A stretch of DNA of 61,570 nt from Streptosporangiaceae bacterium (GTDB lineage Bacteria > Actinomycetota > Actinomycetes > Streptosporangiales > Streptosporangiaceae), in the NCBI GenBank assembly GCA_019245115.1, contig JAFARZ010000209.1, positions 1-61,570 of the forward strand, in the 5' to 3' direction. The translations under genes and the position numbers were made by a program. Below are positions 44,589 to 54,069 of the stretch, one piece after another (positions within the stretch are counted from its first letter, which is position 1; every line of letters starts with the position of its first letter). The notes under the pieces are model-generated. The model had not been told where the DNA came from and searched no databases. It saw only the letters and a list, made by a program, of their open reading frames with translations.

Positions 44589-45716
44589 ATGACCGACGTG
44601 GAGATCGGCCGCGGCAAGCAGGGGCGGAAGGCTTACTCGCTGGACGAGATCGGCATCGTTCCGGCCCGGCGCACCCGTGATCCGGAAGAAGTGAGCATCG
44701 CCTGGCAGATCGACGCCTACCGGTTCGAGCTGCCGCTGGTCGCCTGCCCGATGGACAGCGTGGTCTCGCCGCGGACCGCCATCGCTATCGGCCAGCTCGG
44801 CGGCCTCGCCGTCCTCGATCTGGAAGGCTTGTGGACCAGGTACGAGGACCCCGAGCCCTTGCTGGCCGAGATCACCGAGCTGGATGAGGAACGAGCCACC
44901 CGGCGCCTTCAGGAGATCTACTCCGAGCCGATCAAGGAAGACCTCATCGGCCGCCGCATCGAGGAGATCGCGAGCGCCAGGGTCACCACCGCCGCGCGCC
45001 TGTCACCGCAGAAGACCGCCAGGTATGCCAAGGCGGTTGTCGATGCGGGCGCGGACATCTTCGTGATCCGCGGCACCACGGTGTCCGCCGAGCACGTGTC
45101 CGGCCGGGCCGAGCCGCTGAACCTGAAGCAGTTCATTTACGAACTTGACCTGCCGGTGGTGGTCGGCGGCTGCGCGACCTACACCGCGGCGCTGCACCTG
45201 ATGCGGACCGGCGCGGCGGGAGTGCTGGTCGGCTTCGGCGGCGGCTCCGGTCACACCACGGCGAAGGTACTCGGCGTCGCCGTGCCGATGGCCACCGCGA
45301 TCGCCGACGTAGCGGCGGCCCGCCGTGACTACCTCGACGAGTCCGGCGGCCGCTATGTGCACGTGATCGCGGACGGATCGATGACCAGCAGCGGCGATAT
45401 CGCCAAGGCGCTGGCCATCGGCGCCGACGCGGTCATGGTCGGCTCTCCGCTGGCTCGCGCCGAGCAGGCGCCGGGCCGCGGCTACCACTGGGGCAGCGAG
45501 GCCAACCACACCGAACTGCCGCGCGGCGCGCGCGTCCAGGTGGGCACGATCGGCACGCTGGAGCAGATCGTGCATGGCCCGTCGACCGTGCCAGACGGAT
45601 CGATGAACCTGATGGGGGCGTTGCGCCGCACCATGGCCACCGCGGGCTACTCGGACCTGAAGGAGTTCCAGCGGGTGGCGGTGGTCGTTTCCGACGCGAC
45701 CCGCACCCGCCGCTAG
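44589..45716 (+). CDS. guaB3: GuaB3 family IMP dehydrogenase-related protein
   Basis: This 375-residue IMPDH/GMPR-fold protein has no CBS domains. The loop corresponding to IMPDH GSICTT reads [11 protein letters not shown], so the catalytic Cys is absent. This matches other actinobacterial GuaB3 proteins. The conserved [20 protein letters not shown] and [21 protein letters not shown] support the family. A cyanobacterial GuaB3 has been reported as a GMP reductase, but the activity in actinobacteria is unsettled. It is probably cotranscribed with guaB. Confidence 0.92.
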   Translation: MTDVEIGRGKQGRKAYSLDEIGIVPARRTRDPEEVSIAWQIDAYRFELPLVACPMDSVVSPRTAIAIGQLGGLAVLDLEGLWTRYEDPEPLLAEITELDEERATRRLQEIYSEPIKEDLIGRRIEEIASARVTTAARLSPQKTARYAKAVVDAGADIFVIRGTTVSAEHVSGRAEPLNLKQFIYELDLPVVVGGCATYTAALHLMRTGAAGVLVGFGGGSGHTTAKVLGVAVPMATAIADVAAARRDYLDESGGRYVHVIADGSMTSSGDIAKALAIGADAVMVGSPLARAEQAPGRGYHWGSEANHTELPRGARVQVGTIGTLEQIVHGPSTVPDGSMNLMGALRRTMATAGYSDLKEFQRVAVVVSDATRTRR

Positions 45717-45727
45717 ACTCTCGTCCC

Positions 45728-46759
45728 ATGCCCCGTGTCCTATCCGGTATCCAGCCCACCGCCGACTCTTTCCATCTCGGCAACTACCTGGGCGCGGTCC
45801 GGCAGTGGGTGGCGCTCCAAGAGACGTACGACGCGTTCTACTGCGTCGTCGACCTGCACGCGATCACCGTGCCGCAGGACCCCAGGCTGCTGACCGAGCG
45901 GACCAGGATCGCGGCCGCCCAGCTGCTCGCCGCGGGCCTCGACCCGGACAAGTGCACGCTGTTCGTGCAGAGCCACGTACCTGAGCACACCGAGCTGGCC
46001 TGGGTGCTCGGCTGCATGACCGGGTTCGGCGAGGCGAGCCGGATGACCCAGTTCAAGGACAAGAGCGGCAAGGTCGGCACCGAAACCTCCGTCGGCCTGT
46101 TCACCTACCCGGTCCTGCAGGCCGCCGACATCCTGCTGTACCTGGCCGATCAGGTACCGGTCGGCGAGGACCAGCGTCAGCACCTCGAGCTGAGCCGCAC
46201 GCTCGCCCAGCGGTTCAACCACCGGTTCGGCGAGACGTTCGTCGTCCCGCAGCCGTACATCCTCAAAGAGGTCGCGAAGATCTACGACCTACAGGATCCG
46301 AGCGCCAAGATGAGCAAGTCCTCGTCGTCGCCGCAGGGCATCATCGACGTGCTGGACACCCCGGATGTCATCCGCCGCAAGATCTCCCGCGCGGTCACCG
46401 ACACCGGCTCGGAGGTGCGCGCCGACGAGGCGGAAAAGCCCGGCGTGACCAACCTGCTGCGCATCTACTCGGCGCTGTCGGGCGATCCGGTCGAAGCGAT
46501 CGAGGCCAGGTACGCGGGCGCCGGATACGGCGCGTTCAAAAAGGATCTGGCCGAGCAGCTCGTCGCGACGTTCGCACCGATCCGCGAGCGCACCAACGCG
46601 ATCCTCGCCGACCCGCCTGCGCTGGACCGGATCCTGGCCCGCGGCGCGGGCCGCGCCGGCAAGGTCGCCGCCGAGACAATGACCGCCGTGCGCAACCGTA
46701 TCGGCCTGCTCCCCGCAACCCCCTCATTATCCAGAACGGCTGTGGCTGATCCCCCATAA
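45728..46759 (+). CDS. trpS: Tryptophanyl-tRNA synthetase
   Basis: The 343-residue class I synthetase has the HIGH-equivalent in [15 protein letters not shown] and the KMSKS loop [30 protein letters not shown] is conserved. A ~20-residue tail ([15 protein letters not shown]) extends past the family end. It starts 11 bp after guaB3 and converges with the D,D-carboxypeptidase gene (8-bp gap). Confidence 0.97.
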   Translation: MPRVLSGIQPTADSFHLGNYLGAVRQWVALQETYDAFYCVVDLHAITVPQDPRLLTERTRIAAAQLLAAGLDPDKCTLFVQSHVPEHTELAWVLGCMTGFGEASRMTQFKDKSGKVGTETSVGLFTYPVLQAADILLYLADQVPVGEDQRQHLELSRTLAQRFNHRFGETFVVPQPYILKEVAKIYDLQDPSAKMSKSSSSPQGIIDVLDTPDVIRRKISRAVTDTGSEVRADEAEKPGVTNLLRIYSALSGDPVEAIEARYAGAGYGAFKKDLAEQLVATFAPIRERTNAILADPPALDRILARGAGRAGKVAAETMTAVRNRIGLLPATPSLSRTAVADPP

Positions 46760-46767
46760 CCGCCGGG

Positions 46768-47820
46768 TCAGCGGTCGTCGGCGGTCGACCGGCGGCGGGT
46801 GTAGGCGAACGCGATGCCGGCGGCGAGCAGTGCGGCGATGACGCCGATCGCGGCGACGACGGGCGGGCTGGTCAGGCCGGAGCTCTCGGCGGGCGACGGC
46901 TTGTGAGCCGGGACCGCCGCGGCCGGAGGCCCAGGCCGATTCAACGCCGCGGCGGACTGGGGAGCGGCCAGGACGCCGGCCGGCTTGACCTTCCCGTCCA
47001 TGGCGAACCCCCAGTCGAGCAGCTTTTCCGCGGCGGTTATCTCGGTCAGCGCCGGGCAGTGCAGCAGGGAGACGATCAGCGTCACCCCGCCCCGGCGAGC
47101 CATGCCCACGTACGTCGCGCCCGCCGCGCTGGTCCAGCCGATCTTGCCGCCGATGCCGCCCCGGTAGTCGGTGAGCAGGGAGTTCTGGTTCCACAGGCCG
47201 ACGGACTTGTGCGGCTTGATCGGGAACAGTCCGCCCCGCACCGTGTCGTACTTCATGAACGCGGGCATCTTCAGCGCCTGCCGGGCGATCAGCGCCAGGT
47301 CGTACGCGGACGTGTGCTGACCCGGTGAGTCGAGGCCGTTCGGGTCCATTGCCACCGTGTCGTCAGCCCGCAGATGGCGGGCCGTGCCGTTGATGATCGA
47401 CATCCCGCGGGCGTACGATCCGGTCGCCTCGGCCAGGGCGACCGCGGCATCGTTGGCGGAGATCGTCAGCAGCGCGGTGAACAGGTCCGAGACCTGGTAT
47501 GACTGTCCGGCGACCAGCCCGATGTCATTCGGCTCCTGCGAGGCGGCCAGCTTCGACGCCACCACCTTGGCCGACGGGTTCAGCACCGGGATCAGCGCGA
47601 CGGCGGTCAGCACCTTGAGCGTTGACGCCGGCCGGTACTGGCCGTGCGGGTCCTTGGCCGCCAGTATCTGCCCCGTGTCCGCGTCGGCGATCACCCACGA
47701 CGACGCTCGCACGGAAGGCAGTTTCGGCGCACCGCTCGCCGGATAGCTGACGCTCACCCCCGCTCCGCTGGCGAGTGGAATCATCAGCGTCGCACCTGCC
47801 GCGGTGATCAACCGCCGCAA
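46768..47820 (-). CDS. D-alanyl-D-alanine carboxypeptidase (PBP5/DacB-like), membrane-anchored
   Basis: The 350-residue protein has an N-terminal signal sequence (about 1-25) and the SxxK motif STLK (Ser66, Lys69). The SxN motif is SAN (121-123), and the third motif reads K226-I-G rather than KTG. A Pro/Ala-rich spacer leads to a C-terminal membrane helix (PVVAAIGVIAALLAAGIAFAY) and an Arg/Asp-rich cytoplasmic tail. It trims the terminal D-Ala of peptidoglycan stem peptides outside the membrane. The TTG start is inferred from the signal peptide. Confidence 0.9.
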   Translation of the reverse strand: MRRLITAAGATLMIPLASGAGVSVSYPASGAPKLPSVRASSWVIADADTGQILAAKDPHGQYRPASTLKVLTAVALIPVLNPSAKVVASKLAASQEPNDIGLVAGQSYQVSDLFTALLTISANDAAVALAEATGSYARGMSIINGTARHLRADDTVAMDPNGLDSPGQHTSAYDLALIARQALKMPAFMKYDTVRGGLFPIKPHKSVGLWNQNSLLTDYRGGIGGKIGWTSAAGATYVGMARRGGVTLIVSLLHCPALTEITAAEKLLDWGFAMDGKVKPAGVLAAPQSAAALNRPGPPAAAVPAHKPSPAESSGLTSPPVVAAIGVIAALLAAGIAFAYTRRRSTADDR

Positions 47821-47865
47821 CCCCGTGACAATCCTCAGCGGGCACCTCCGAAGTACCCTTAGCGC

Positions 47866-49440
47866 ATGAAACGAACGTCGGAGTCAGGTCTGCCCATCGA
47901 CGCCGTCTACGACCAAAGCCAGCTTACGGACTTCTCCGCGGAAGAAAAGCTCGGCTGTCCCGGCGGTTTTCCGTTTACCCGCGGCGTGTACCCGCGCATG
48001 TACGTCGACCGGCCGTGGACCATGCGGCAGTATGCCGGCTTCGCCACCGCCGCCGAGTCGAACCGGCGCTACCACGAGCTGATCGCGAATGGTACGACCG
48101 GGCTGTCGGTGGCGTTCGACCTGCCCACTCAGATGGGTTATGACTCCGACGCGCGGGCGGCACACGGCGAGGTCGGCAAGGTCGGTGTCGCGATCGATTC
48201 CGTCTACGACATGCGCACGTTGTTCGGCGGCATCGCGCTCAGCACGGTGTCCACCTCGATGACCATCAACGCGCCTGCCGCGATGCTGCTGCTGATGTAC
48301 CAGACCGTGGGCGAGGAACAGGGCGCCGACCCGACGCGGCTCAATGGCACGATCCAGAATGACGTGCTGAAGGAGTACATCGCCCGTGGTACCTACATTT
48401 ACCCGCCCCGCCCCTCGCTGCGCCTTGTTGCCGACACATTCAAATATTGCCGGGATAATCTACCGAAATGGAATACGATATCGATATCGGGTTATCATAT
48501 GGCCGAGGCCGGCGCGACACCGGTCCAGGAGATAGCGTTCACGCTGGCCAACGCCAGGGAATACGTCCGGGCCGCCTTGGCGGCGGGGCTCGCCATCGAC
48601 GAGTTCGCGCCAAGGTTGTCGTTCTTTTTCGTCGCGCGCACCACACTTCTCGAGGAGATCGCGAAGTTCCGCGCCGCCCGCCGGATCTGGGCGCGGATCA
48701 TGGCGGACGAGTTCGGCGCGCGGGACCCGCGTTCACAGATGTTGCGGTTCCACACCCAGACCGCCGGCGTGCAGCTGACCGCGCAGCAGCCCGAGGTCAA
48801 CCTGATCCGGGTCAGCATCCAGGCGCTCGCGGCCGTGCTCGGCGGTACACAGAGCCTGCACACGAACTCCTTCGATGAGGCGCTCGCCTTGCCGAGTGCG
48901 AGAGCGGCGCGCCTGGCCATCAGGACCCAGCAGGTGATCGCGAACGAGACCGATGTCACGACGACCGTCGATCCGTTCGCCGGCTCGTATGCGATCGAGT
49001 CGATGACCGATGACATCGAGGCGTCCGCGACGCAGCTAATGGCAAAGGTCGAAGACCTCGGCGGCGCCGTGGCGGCCATCGAGCGCGGCTTCCAGAAAGA
49101 GGAGATTGAGGCCGCCGCCTACCAGGTCACGAGGCAGATAGATGAGGGTGAGCGGGTGATCGTCGGCGTCAACAAGTACGTCTCACCGGACGGCGAACGG
49201 TACGAGCCGCTCAAGGTCGATCCCGCCATCGAGGAGGAACAGGCACGTAGGCTGGCGAAACTCCGTGCGGAACGAGACAACGCGACGGTCCGCAAAGCAC
49301 TGTCCGTTCTGAAAAAGGCTTCTGAAGATAACGAAGAGAACGTGCTGTACCCCATCAGGGACGCATTGCGGGCCGGCGCCACCCTGGGCGAGACCTGCGA
49401 CACGCTGCGCGACGTATGGGGCGTATACCAACCCAGCTAG
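47866..49440 (+). CDS. Methylmalonyl-CoA mutase-type large subunit (catalytic domain only)
   Basis: The 524-residue protein has the acyl-CoA mutase TIM barrel: [54 protein letters not shown] and [19 protein letters not shown]. It lacks the ~130-residue B12-binding domain, which must come from a separate small subunit not in this window. Stand-alone subunits of this type occur in methylmalonyl-, ethylmalonyl- and 2-hydroxyisobutyryl-CoA mutase systems. The substrate cannot be fixed here. Divergent from the D,D-carboxypeptidase by 45 bp. Confidence 0.9.
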   Translation: MKRTSESGLPIDAVYDQSQLTDFSAEEKLGCPGGFPFTRGVYPRMYVDRPWTMRQYAGFATAAESNRRYHELIANGTTGLSVAFDLPTQMGYDSDARAAHGEVGKVGVAIDSVYDMRTLFGGIALSTVSTSMTINAPAAMLLLMYQTVGEEQGADPTRLNGTIQNDVLKEYIARGTYIYPPRPSLRLVADTFKYCRDNLPKWNTISISGYHMAEAGATPVQEIAFTLANAREYVRAALAAGLAIDEFAPRLSFFFVARTTLLEEIAKFRAARRIWARIMADEFGARDPRSQMLRFHTQTAGVQLTAQQPEVNLIRVSIQALAAVLGGTQSLHTNSFDEALALPSARAARLAIRTQQVIANETDVTTTVDPFAGSYAIESMTDDIEASATQLMAKVEDLGGAVAAIERGFQKEEIEAAAYQVTRQIDEGERVIVGVNKYVSPDGERYEPLKVDPAIEEEQARRLAKLRAERDNATVRKALSVLKKASEDNEENVLYPIRDALRAGATLGETCDTLRDVWGVYQPS

Positions 49441-49450
49441 GAGCTGCTGC

Positions 49451-50623
49451 ATGGCCATCGACTGGAACCCCTCCCACGGGCCCACGCTCGGCGTCGAATG
49501 GGAGGTGCAGTTGATCGACGGCCAGACCATGCAACTACGCCAGGAAGCCGGCAAGGTACTTGGTGACCTGCCCATTATCGGGAACACCGGGGAGCATCCC
49601 CGGTTGCGGCACGAGCTTATGCAGTCCACCGTCGAGATCGTTACGGGCGTGTGCAGCACGGTCTCAGAGGCGAAAGACGACCTCGGCGAAATGATCACCG
49701 AACTCCAGCGCGCCGCAGCGCCGCACGGTATTGTGCTCGCATGCGCCGGCACTCACCCGGTGAGTGACTGGCGCGACGCTACAATGGCGCCGATCCAGCG
49801 CTATGCAGAGCTTGTCGAGCAAATGCAGTGGCTTGTCCGCCGGATTCAGACCTTCGGCGTGCATGTTCATGTGGGAATCCATGATGGCGCGAAGGCGATA
49901 CCCATCGTCAATGCGCTAGCCGCGTATTTGCCGCATTTTCTCGCGCTGACCGCGTCGAGTCCGTTCTGGTGCGGTTATGACACGGGCCTGGCCTCGAGCA
50001 GGTCCGTGACGTTCGGCACGCTGCCGACGTCGGGTCCGCCGCCCCGGCTGGCCGACTGGAAGCAGTTCGAGGAGTACATGGACACCCTGCTTCGCGCGGG
50101 GACGATCCGGACCATCAAGGAGGTCTGGTGGGACATCCGGCCGCATCCGGATTTCGGCACGGTGGAGATCCGCATGTTTGACGGCACGCCGACGCTGCGC
50201 GAGGTTGGCATGGCCGCCGCGCTGTCCCAGTCGCTTGTCCAGCTCTTCGACTACCAGCTCGATCGCGGCTATACGTTGCCGTCTCCGCCGTCATGGCTGG
50301 TCAAGGACAACAAGTGGCGTGCCACTCGGTATGGCCTTGACGCCATGGTGATCACCGATGAGAAGGGCTCCACCGCGCCGTTGCGCGATGAGATCTACGA
50401 ACTGTTGCGCGCCCTCGAGCCAGTGGCGGATAGGCTGGGCTGCGCTGATGAACTCGCGGTGGCCGACGAGGTGCTCGAGCACGGCGCGTCCTACGAGCGA
50501 CAGCATGCGGTATACCGGCGGACGGGGGAACTGGCCGCGGTGGCCGAATCGCTGGTGGCCGAGTTCGCCGCGGATAGTTTCGGTCCAGCCATGCAGCACG
50601 GGGGTGACCATGGAAGACAGTGA
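49451..50623 (+). CDS. Carboxylate-amine ligase, glutamate-cysteine ligase type 2 (GCS2/YbdK) family
   Basis: The 390-residue protein begins with TLGVEWEVQLIDGQTMQL and contains GEHPRLRHELMQSTVEIVTG, FGVHVHVGIHDG and WWDIRPHPDFGTVEIRMFDG, all typical of GCS2. These enzymes join glutamate to cysteine or other amines with ATP. Actinobacterial copies include EgtA-like and uncharacterised ones, and no ergothioneine genes are nearby. It starts 10 bp after the mutase gene and overlaps the amidohydrolase by 14 bp. Confidence 0.92.
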   Translation: MAIDWNPSHGPTLGVEWEVQLIDGQTMQLRQEAGKVLGDLPIIGNTGEHPRLRHELMQSTVEIVTGVCSTVSEAKDDLGEMITELQRAAAPHGIVLACAGTHPVSDWRDATMAPIQRYAELVEQMQWLVRRIQTFGVHVHVGIHDGAKAIPIVNALAAYLPHFLALTASSPFWCGYDTGLASSRSVTFGTLPTSGPPPRLADWKQFEEYMDTLLRAGTIRTIKEVWWDIRPHPDFGTVEIRMFDGTPTLREVGMAAALSQSLVQLFDYQLDRGYTLPSPPSWLVKDNKWRATRYGLDAMVITDEKGSTAPLRDEIYELLRALEPVADRLGCADELAVADEVLEHGASYERQHAVYRRTGELAAVAESLVAEFAADSFGPAMQHGGDHGRQ

Positions 50624-51890
50624 TCTAGAAAACAAGGATCTTCTCGCGGATCTGGACGCGTTCCTATTTTCCCACGAAGCCGAGCTCGTCGAGTTCCGCC
50701 GGGACCTGCACGCGAACCCGGAGACCGGGTACGCCGAGCATCGCACCACACGGCGGGTAGCGCTGCGGCTGGCCGCGGCTGGACTCCGGCCGGTCATCCT
50801 GCCCAAGGGAACCGGCCTGCTGGTGGATATAGGAACAGATTATTCCGAACGGTCGGTGGTGGCACTGCGCGCGGACCTCGACGCGCTCCCCATGGCTGAC
50901 GAGAAGAATGTGCCTTATGCGTCCACTGTGCCCGGTGTCTGCCATGCCTGCGGACATGATGTGCATACCACTGTGCTGCTCGGCACGGGGCTGTTCCTGG
51001 CCCAGCAGGCGGCGGCCGGCCTGCTGCCCGGACGGATACGTCTGATCTTCCAGCCGGCCGAGGAAATCGGCACCGGTGCGCTGGACGTGCTGGCGGCGGG
51101 CGGCATCGCGTCGGTCGGGCGGATGTTCGCGCTGCACTGCGATCCGCGACTGGACACGGGACTGGTTGGCGTGAGGTCCGGGCCGATCACGGCGGCGTGC
51201 GACAAGATAGAGGTCCGGGTGACCGGGCCGGGCGGGCACACCGCGCGGCCCCACCTGACGGCGGACCTGGTGTACGCACTGGGCAAGATCGTCACTGAGC
51301 TGCCGGCCGCGCTGTCCCGCCGGGTCGATCCGCGGTCGTCGCTGAGCCTGGTCTGGGGGCACATCAGCGCCGGGAACGCGCCCAACGCCATTCCGGACAT
51401 GGGGGTGGTGAGCGGGACCGTGCGATGCCTGGACGACGAGGCGTGGCATTCGGCGCCGGACCTGCTGAAGGCGCTGATCGACTCGGTCGCCCTGGCCTAC
51501 GGGGTTTCCGCGGAACTGGTCTACGACCGGAACGTGCCGCCCACCGTGAACGACAGCGACAGCGCGGCGATGCTCAGCACGGCGGCCGAGGCGGTGCTGG
51601 GGCACGGTGGCGTGGTGCATACCCCGCAGAGCCTCGGCGGCGAAGACTTCGCCTGGTATCTGGAGTCCGTTCCGGGAGCGCTGGCCCGCCTGGGCACCCG
51701 GGTGCCAGGCTCGGCGCAGTCATTCGACCTGCACCAGCCCACCTTCGACATCGATGAACGGGCGATCGGCGTGGGCGTCCGGGTCATGGCGGCCACCGCG
51801 CTTACCGCCCTCTGGGACGACAGCGCGCTTCAAGTCCCGCGCCCCAACCCCAGCCAGCCCACCTATCCGTCCCCCACACCACGCGTCTAA
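50610..51890 (+). CDS. M20 family metallo-amidohydrolase (aminoacylase / AbgB-like)
   Basis: The 426-residue protein starts at ATG 50610 inside the end of the ligase gene. Metal-binding motifs: ALRADLDALPM, CHACGHDVHTTVLLG, FQPAEEIGTGA and HTPQSLGGEDFAWYL. The dimerisation-domain segment GPGGHTARPHL is present. Members hydrolyse N-acyl amino acids, hippurate or related amides. The last ~20 residues and the TAA stop fall in a ~42-bp minisatellite that continues downstream. Coupling with the GCS2 protein suggests opposite activities on one gamma-glutamyl or N-acyl substrate (inference). Confidence 0.93.
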   Translation: MEDSDLENKDLLADLDAFLFSHEAELVEFRRDLHANPETGYAEHRTTRRVALRLAAAGLRPVILPKGTGLLVDIGTDYSERSVVALRADLDALPMADEKNVPYASTVPGVCHACGHDVHTTVLLGTGLFLAQQAAAGLLPGRIRLIFQPAEEIGTGALDVLAAGGIASVGRMFALHCDPRLDTGLVGVRSGPITAACDKIEVRVTGPGGHTARPHLTADLVYALGKIVTELPAALSRRVDPRSSLSLVWGHISAGNAPNAIPDMGVVSGTVRCLDDEAWHSAPDLLKALIDSVALAYGVSAELVYDRNVPPTVNDSDSAAMLSTAAEAVLGHGGVVHTPQSLGGEDFAWYLESVPGALARLGTRVPGSAQSFDLHQPTFDIDERAIGVGVRVMAATALTALWDDSALQVPRPNPSQPTYPSPTPRV

Positions 51891-52020
51891 CGCCCCCAGG
51901 CCCGCCTATCGTCCCCCCCGGCCGCCCGTCTAACGCCCCAGGTCCGCCTATCGTCCCCACAACGCGCGTCTAACGCCCCCAGGCCCGCCTATCGTCCCCC
52001 GCCGCCCATCCAGCGCCCCC
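51856..52020 (+). repeat. ~42-bp minisatellite across the amidohydrolase 3' end
   Basis: Units read CGYGTCTAACGCCCC(C)AGG, then CCGCCTATCGTCCCC. Three good copies span 51881-51999, with degenerate units before and after. The first GTCTAA contains the gene's stop codon, and a decayed unit (CCCACCTATCCGTCCCCC) lies inside the coding end. Confidence 0.85.
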
Positions 52021-52606
52021 GCTCGCCCTGGTCCGAATCCCGACATTTCCGGATTTGGGACGGTCGGCGTCGGGTCACCCGATGCTCGTGGACCGAGGCC
52101 GCGCTACTCGCCGCCGCCAATGTCAGCGGCCCGATTCGGATGCTGTTCGGATGGATGTGGCAGCCACCCGGTTATAACCGGGCGGCTGCCACATCCATCC
52201 GGTCGCGCCCTGATGCATGCGGGATAAGAGTGGCGAGATGTGTCCCTGGACTCCCTGCGCAGGACCTGCCGGGCTGGTACGAGCCCACAACGCTTGTGAA
52301 GCGCTACCGAACGGGATACCGGTTAAGACGGAATATCCATGCTGTACGGAAATTAATGTACGAATTCGACGGTCAGACTTCCGTGTTGCACGAAATTTCC
52401 GCGTTGTTGGAGGTGGAGGGCGCGCTGCATGGATGTGAAGGGCAAGGGCCTGGGCTGGCCTTCGTCCGAGCCAATGGCATCAGTGGGACGCTCTGGCAGG
52501 CTCGATGGGCTCCCGACCCGGCTGCGAGCAAGCATGAGGCTGGCGGCGCGGGCAGTAACCTCTGCGGATCTTTGCATAACGCGACTTTTGTCATGACACT
52601 AGGCAG
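51891..52606. other. Intergenic region: minisatellite, R1 palindrome with tail, no gene seen
   Basis: After the minisatellite comes R1 (52148-52201) with its ~100-bp tail. From 52300 to 52606 a frame (52140-52793) stays open, but its translation resembles no family and it overlaps the next gene in another phase. I treat it as noncoding. Confidence 0.6.
52148..52300 (+). repeat. R1 palindrome with tail (copy 3)
   Basis: CGGATGGATGTGGCAGCCA, CCCGGTTATAACCGGG and CGGCTGCCACATCCATCCG make a 54-bp palindrome (52148-52201) with one mismatch (A opposite C), at the same place as the mismatch in copy 2. The tail to ~52300 matches positions 35-135. Confidence 0.85.
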
Positions 52607-53332
52607 GTGGCAGCGAACCCGAGAGCCAGCGGTCAGGCGTCTCCGGAGCGATCGACCGGGTCCCAGACCTTCCGGTCGGTCGCTGCCGTCATCGCCTGGT
52701 GGTTGTGGGCCTTGTTCGCGCTGGGAAATCTCATCGACCTTGCCGTGCAGGGCCGCGATCACCTGGCCCTGGTCGCCGCCGCGATTCTGCTGACGGTCAC
52801 CGGTGTCGCCTACGTCACGGCGCTCCGGCCTAGGGTCATCGCCTCCGAAGAGGGAATAGCGATCGTCAACCCGCTGCGCGATCACCGAGTGCCCTGGGTC
52901 CTGGTGGAGCAGGTGGATCTGGCCAGCCTGCTGCGCGTCCGTTGCCGCAGGCCCGATGCGGGTGAGAGCGGACGTGACAAGGTGATCAGCGCCTGGGCGG
53001 TGCCCTATTCGCGTCGCCGCCAGATGACCAGCGAGCTGCGGGCTCGTCGTCGGCTGGGCCGGGCGGCCCGCGACGCCGGCAACCGGCCGTTCGGGGTGCC
53101 GGATCCCATTTACCGCGCCAGGCCGAGCGCCGCGCCCGACACTTCGCCCGAATCCGATGCGATACGGATAGCCCGGCTGCTCAACGAACGGGCCGCCGGC
53201 ATCGGCCCGGCGACGCCACCCGCCGAAGCGAAGCAGCCGACCGACCTCCGCGTCGTCAGCACCTGGAGCTGGCCAGCCATAGCCGCCCTAGCCGCCCCCG
53301 CCCTGATGCTGCTGATCGTCGCCCTAGTCTAG
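52607..53332 (+). CDS. PH-domain-containing membrane protein
   Basis: The 241-residue protein has two N-terminal membrane helices (about 25-45 and 52-70) and a bacterial PH-like domain (about 72-125, with ALRPRVIASEEGIAIVNPLR and VPWVLVEQVD). A basic, disordered stretch and a C-terminal helix (IAALAAPALMLLIVALV) follow. This arrangement matches the PH_6-type proteins common in actinobacteria, whose function is unknown. The GTG start is preceded by a weak AGGCAG. Its TAG lies inside a short downstream repeat. Confidence 0.78.
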   Translation: MAANPRASGQASPERSTGSQTFRSVAAVIAWWLWALFALGNLIDLAVQGRDHLALVAAAILLTVTGVAYVTALRPRVIASEEGIAIVNPLRDHRVPWVLVEQVDLASLLRVRCRRPDAGESGRDKVISAWAVPYSRRRQMTSELRARRRLGRAARDAGNRPFGVPDPIYRARPSAAPDTSPESDAIRIARLLNERAAGIGPATPPAEAKQPTDLRVVSTWSWPAIAALAAPALMLLIVALV

Positions 53333-53415
53333 CCAAGCCAAGCCAAGGCCAAATCGTGATCCTCGCCTAGCCAAAGCCAACAACCTACGTCTAGCCAAAA
53401 GCCAAATAACCTACA
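53327..53415 (+). repeat. TAGCCAA minisatellite across the PH-protein stop codon
   Basis: Three irregular units, each opening (G/C)(T/C)CTAGCCAA and ending (C)AACCTAC or similar, follow one another. The first CTAG is the gene's stop. AGCCA is also expanded locally. Confidence 0.7.
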
Positions 53416-53424
53416 TCGGCTCCC

Positions 53425-53559
53425 GCGGCGAGCGAAGCGAGCTTCGCGGGTCGCCCGGCCGGGAGGGCCTCAAAGGCCCTCCCGGCCGGGCGATACCAAC
53501 GGCGAGAAGCGTCGCAGGCCGGGGGGTCTGGGGGGTTGGTGTGTACCCCCCAGAAATAA
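53425..53559 (+). repeat. R4 composite repeat with G6/C6 hairpin, copy 5 (PH / GGCT junction)
   Basis: GCGAAGC-GA-GCTTCGC opens the element. It is followed by a perfect 19-bp hairpin, arms 53452-53470 and 53474-53492, loop CAA. GTCGCAGGCCGGGGGG then leads into the G6 hairpin TCTGGGGGGT (53527-53536) with ACCCCCCAGA (53545-53554), followed by AATAAA. Compared with copy 4, the C-G pair at arm position 3 is replaced by T-A on both sides. Confidence 0.8.
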
Positions 53560-53997
53560 ACTGCAGGGCCGACTTCGGAGGTCCGCCACGTAGTCCGCGG
53601 GCGCACCGGCCTTCTCGGCCGCGTCGGCAAGGATGCCGATGTGGCGCGCCGAGGGCAGGCCGCCCTCGTAGGAGTTCAGGACATAGAGCCAGGCGAGCAC
53701 GTCGCCGTCCAGGGTTTCCACCCGTACCTTGATCTTGCGGTAGTAACCGAGTGTGACTCCATCCCAGGAGTCCAGTTCCTTTTCGTCGGTCTCGAACATG
53801 TCGTACAACACGACGAAAACGCGGGAATCCGGGGCCTCGACGACGGTGGTCAGCGCTCCGTCCCAGCCGATGTCTTCGCCCCCGAACGTCAGACGCCAGC
53901 CCTCCAGCCAGCCGCTTCCCCGTTGCGGTGAGTGTGGGCAGCGTTCCAGCATCTGGGCTGGATCCATATTGCTGCCATAGGCCGCGTACAGTGCCAC
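53470..53997 (-). CDS. Gamma-glutamylcyclotransferase-like protein
   Basis: The GTG at 53997 gives a product starting with ALYAAYGSNMDPAQM, the YGSNM signature of the GGCT/AIG2 fold. VFVVLYDMFETDEKELDSWDG and VLNSYEGGLPSARHIGILAD continue the domain. The natural end is near ADYVADLRSR. The next ~30 residues (from SLFLGG) are translated from R4 and stop in the loop of its 19-bp hairpin. The enzyme would release 5-oxoproline from gamma-glutamyl amides; activity is not proven. Divergent from lpdA. Confidence 0.82.
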   Translation of the reverse strand: MALYAAYGSNMDPAQMLERCPHSPQRGSGWLEGWRLTFGGEDIGWDGALTTVVEAPDSRVFVVLYDMFETDEKELDSWDGVTLGYYRKIKVRVETLDGDVLAWLYVLNSYEGGLPSARHIGILADAAEKAGAPADYVADLRSRPCSLFLGGTHQPPRPPGLRRFSPLVSPGREGL

Positions 53998-54069
53998 GGG
54001 GGACAGCGTACGGCGTCCCGCCCCGCCTGCGTGCGCGCACCGCAACCACCACAGGAAAGAATACTGATC

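Noticed and set aside
51856..52020. Possible CRISPR array
   Set aside because: The units are contiguous tandem copies without unique spacers, there are no cas genes, and they start inside a coding region.
52140..52793. Open frame starting in R1 and overlapping the PH-domain gene
   Set aside because: It begins in a repeat, overlaps a better gene in another phase and has no recognisable domain.
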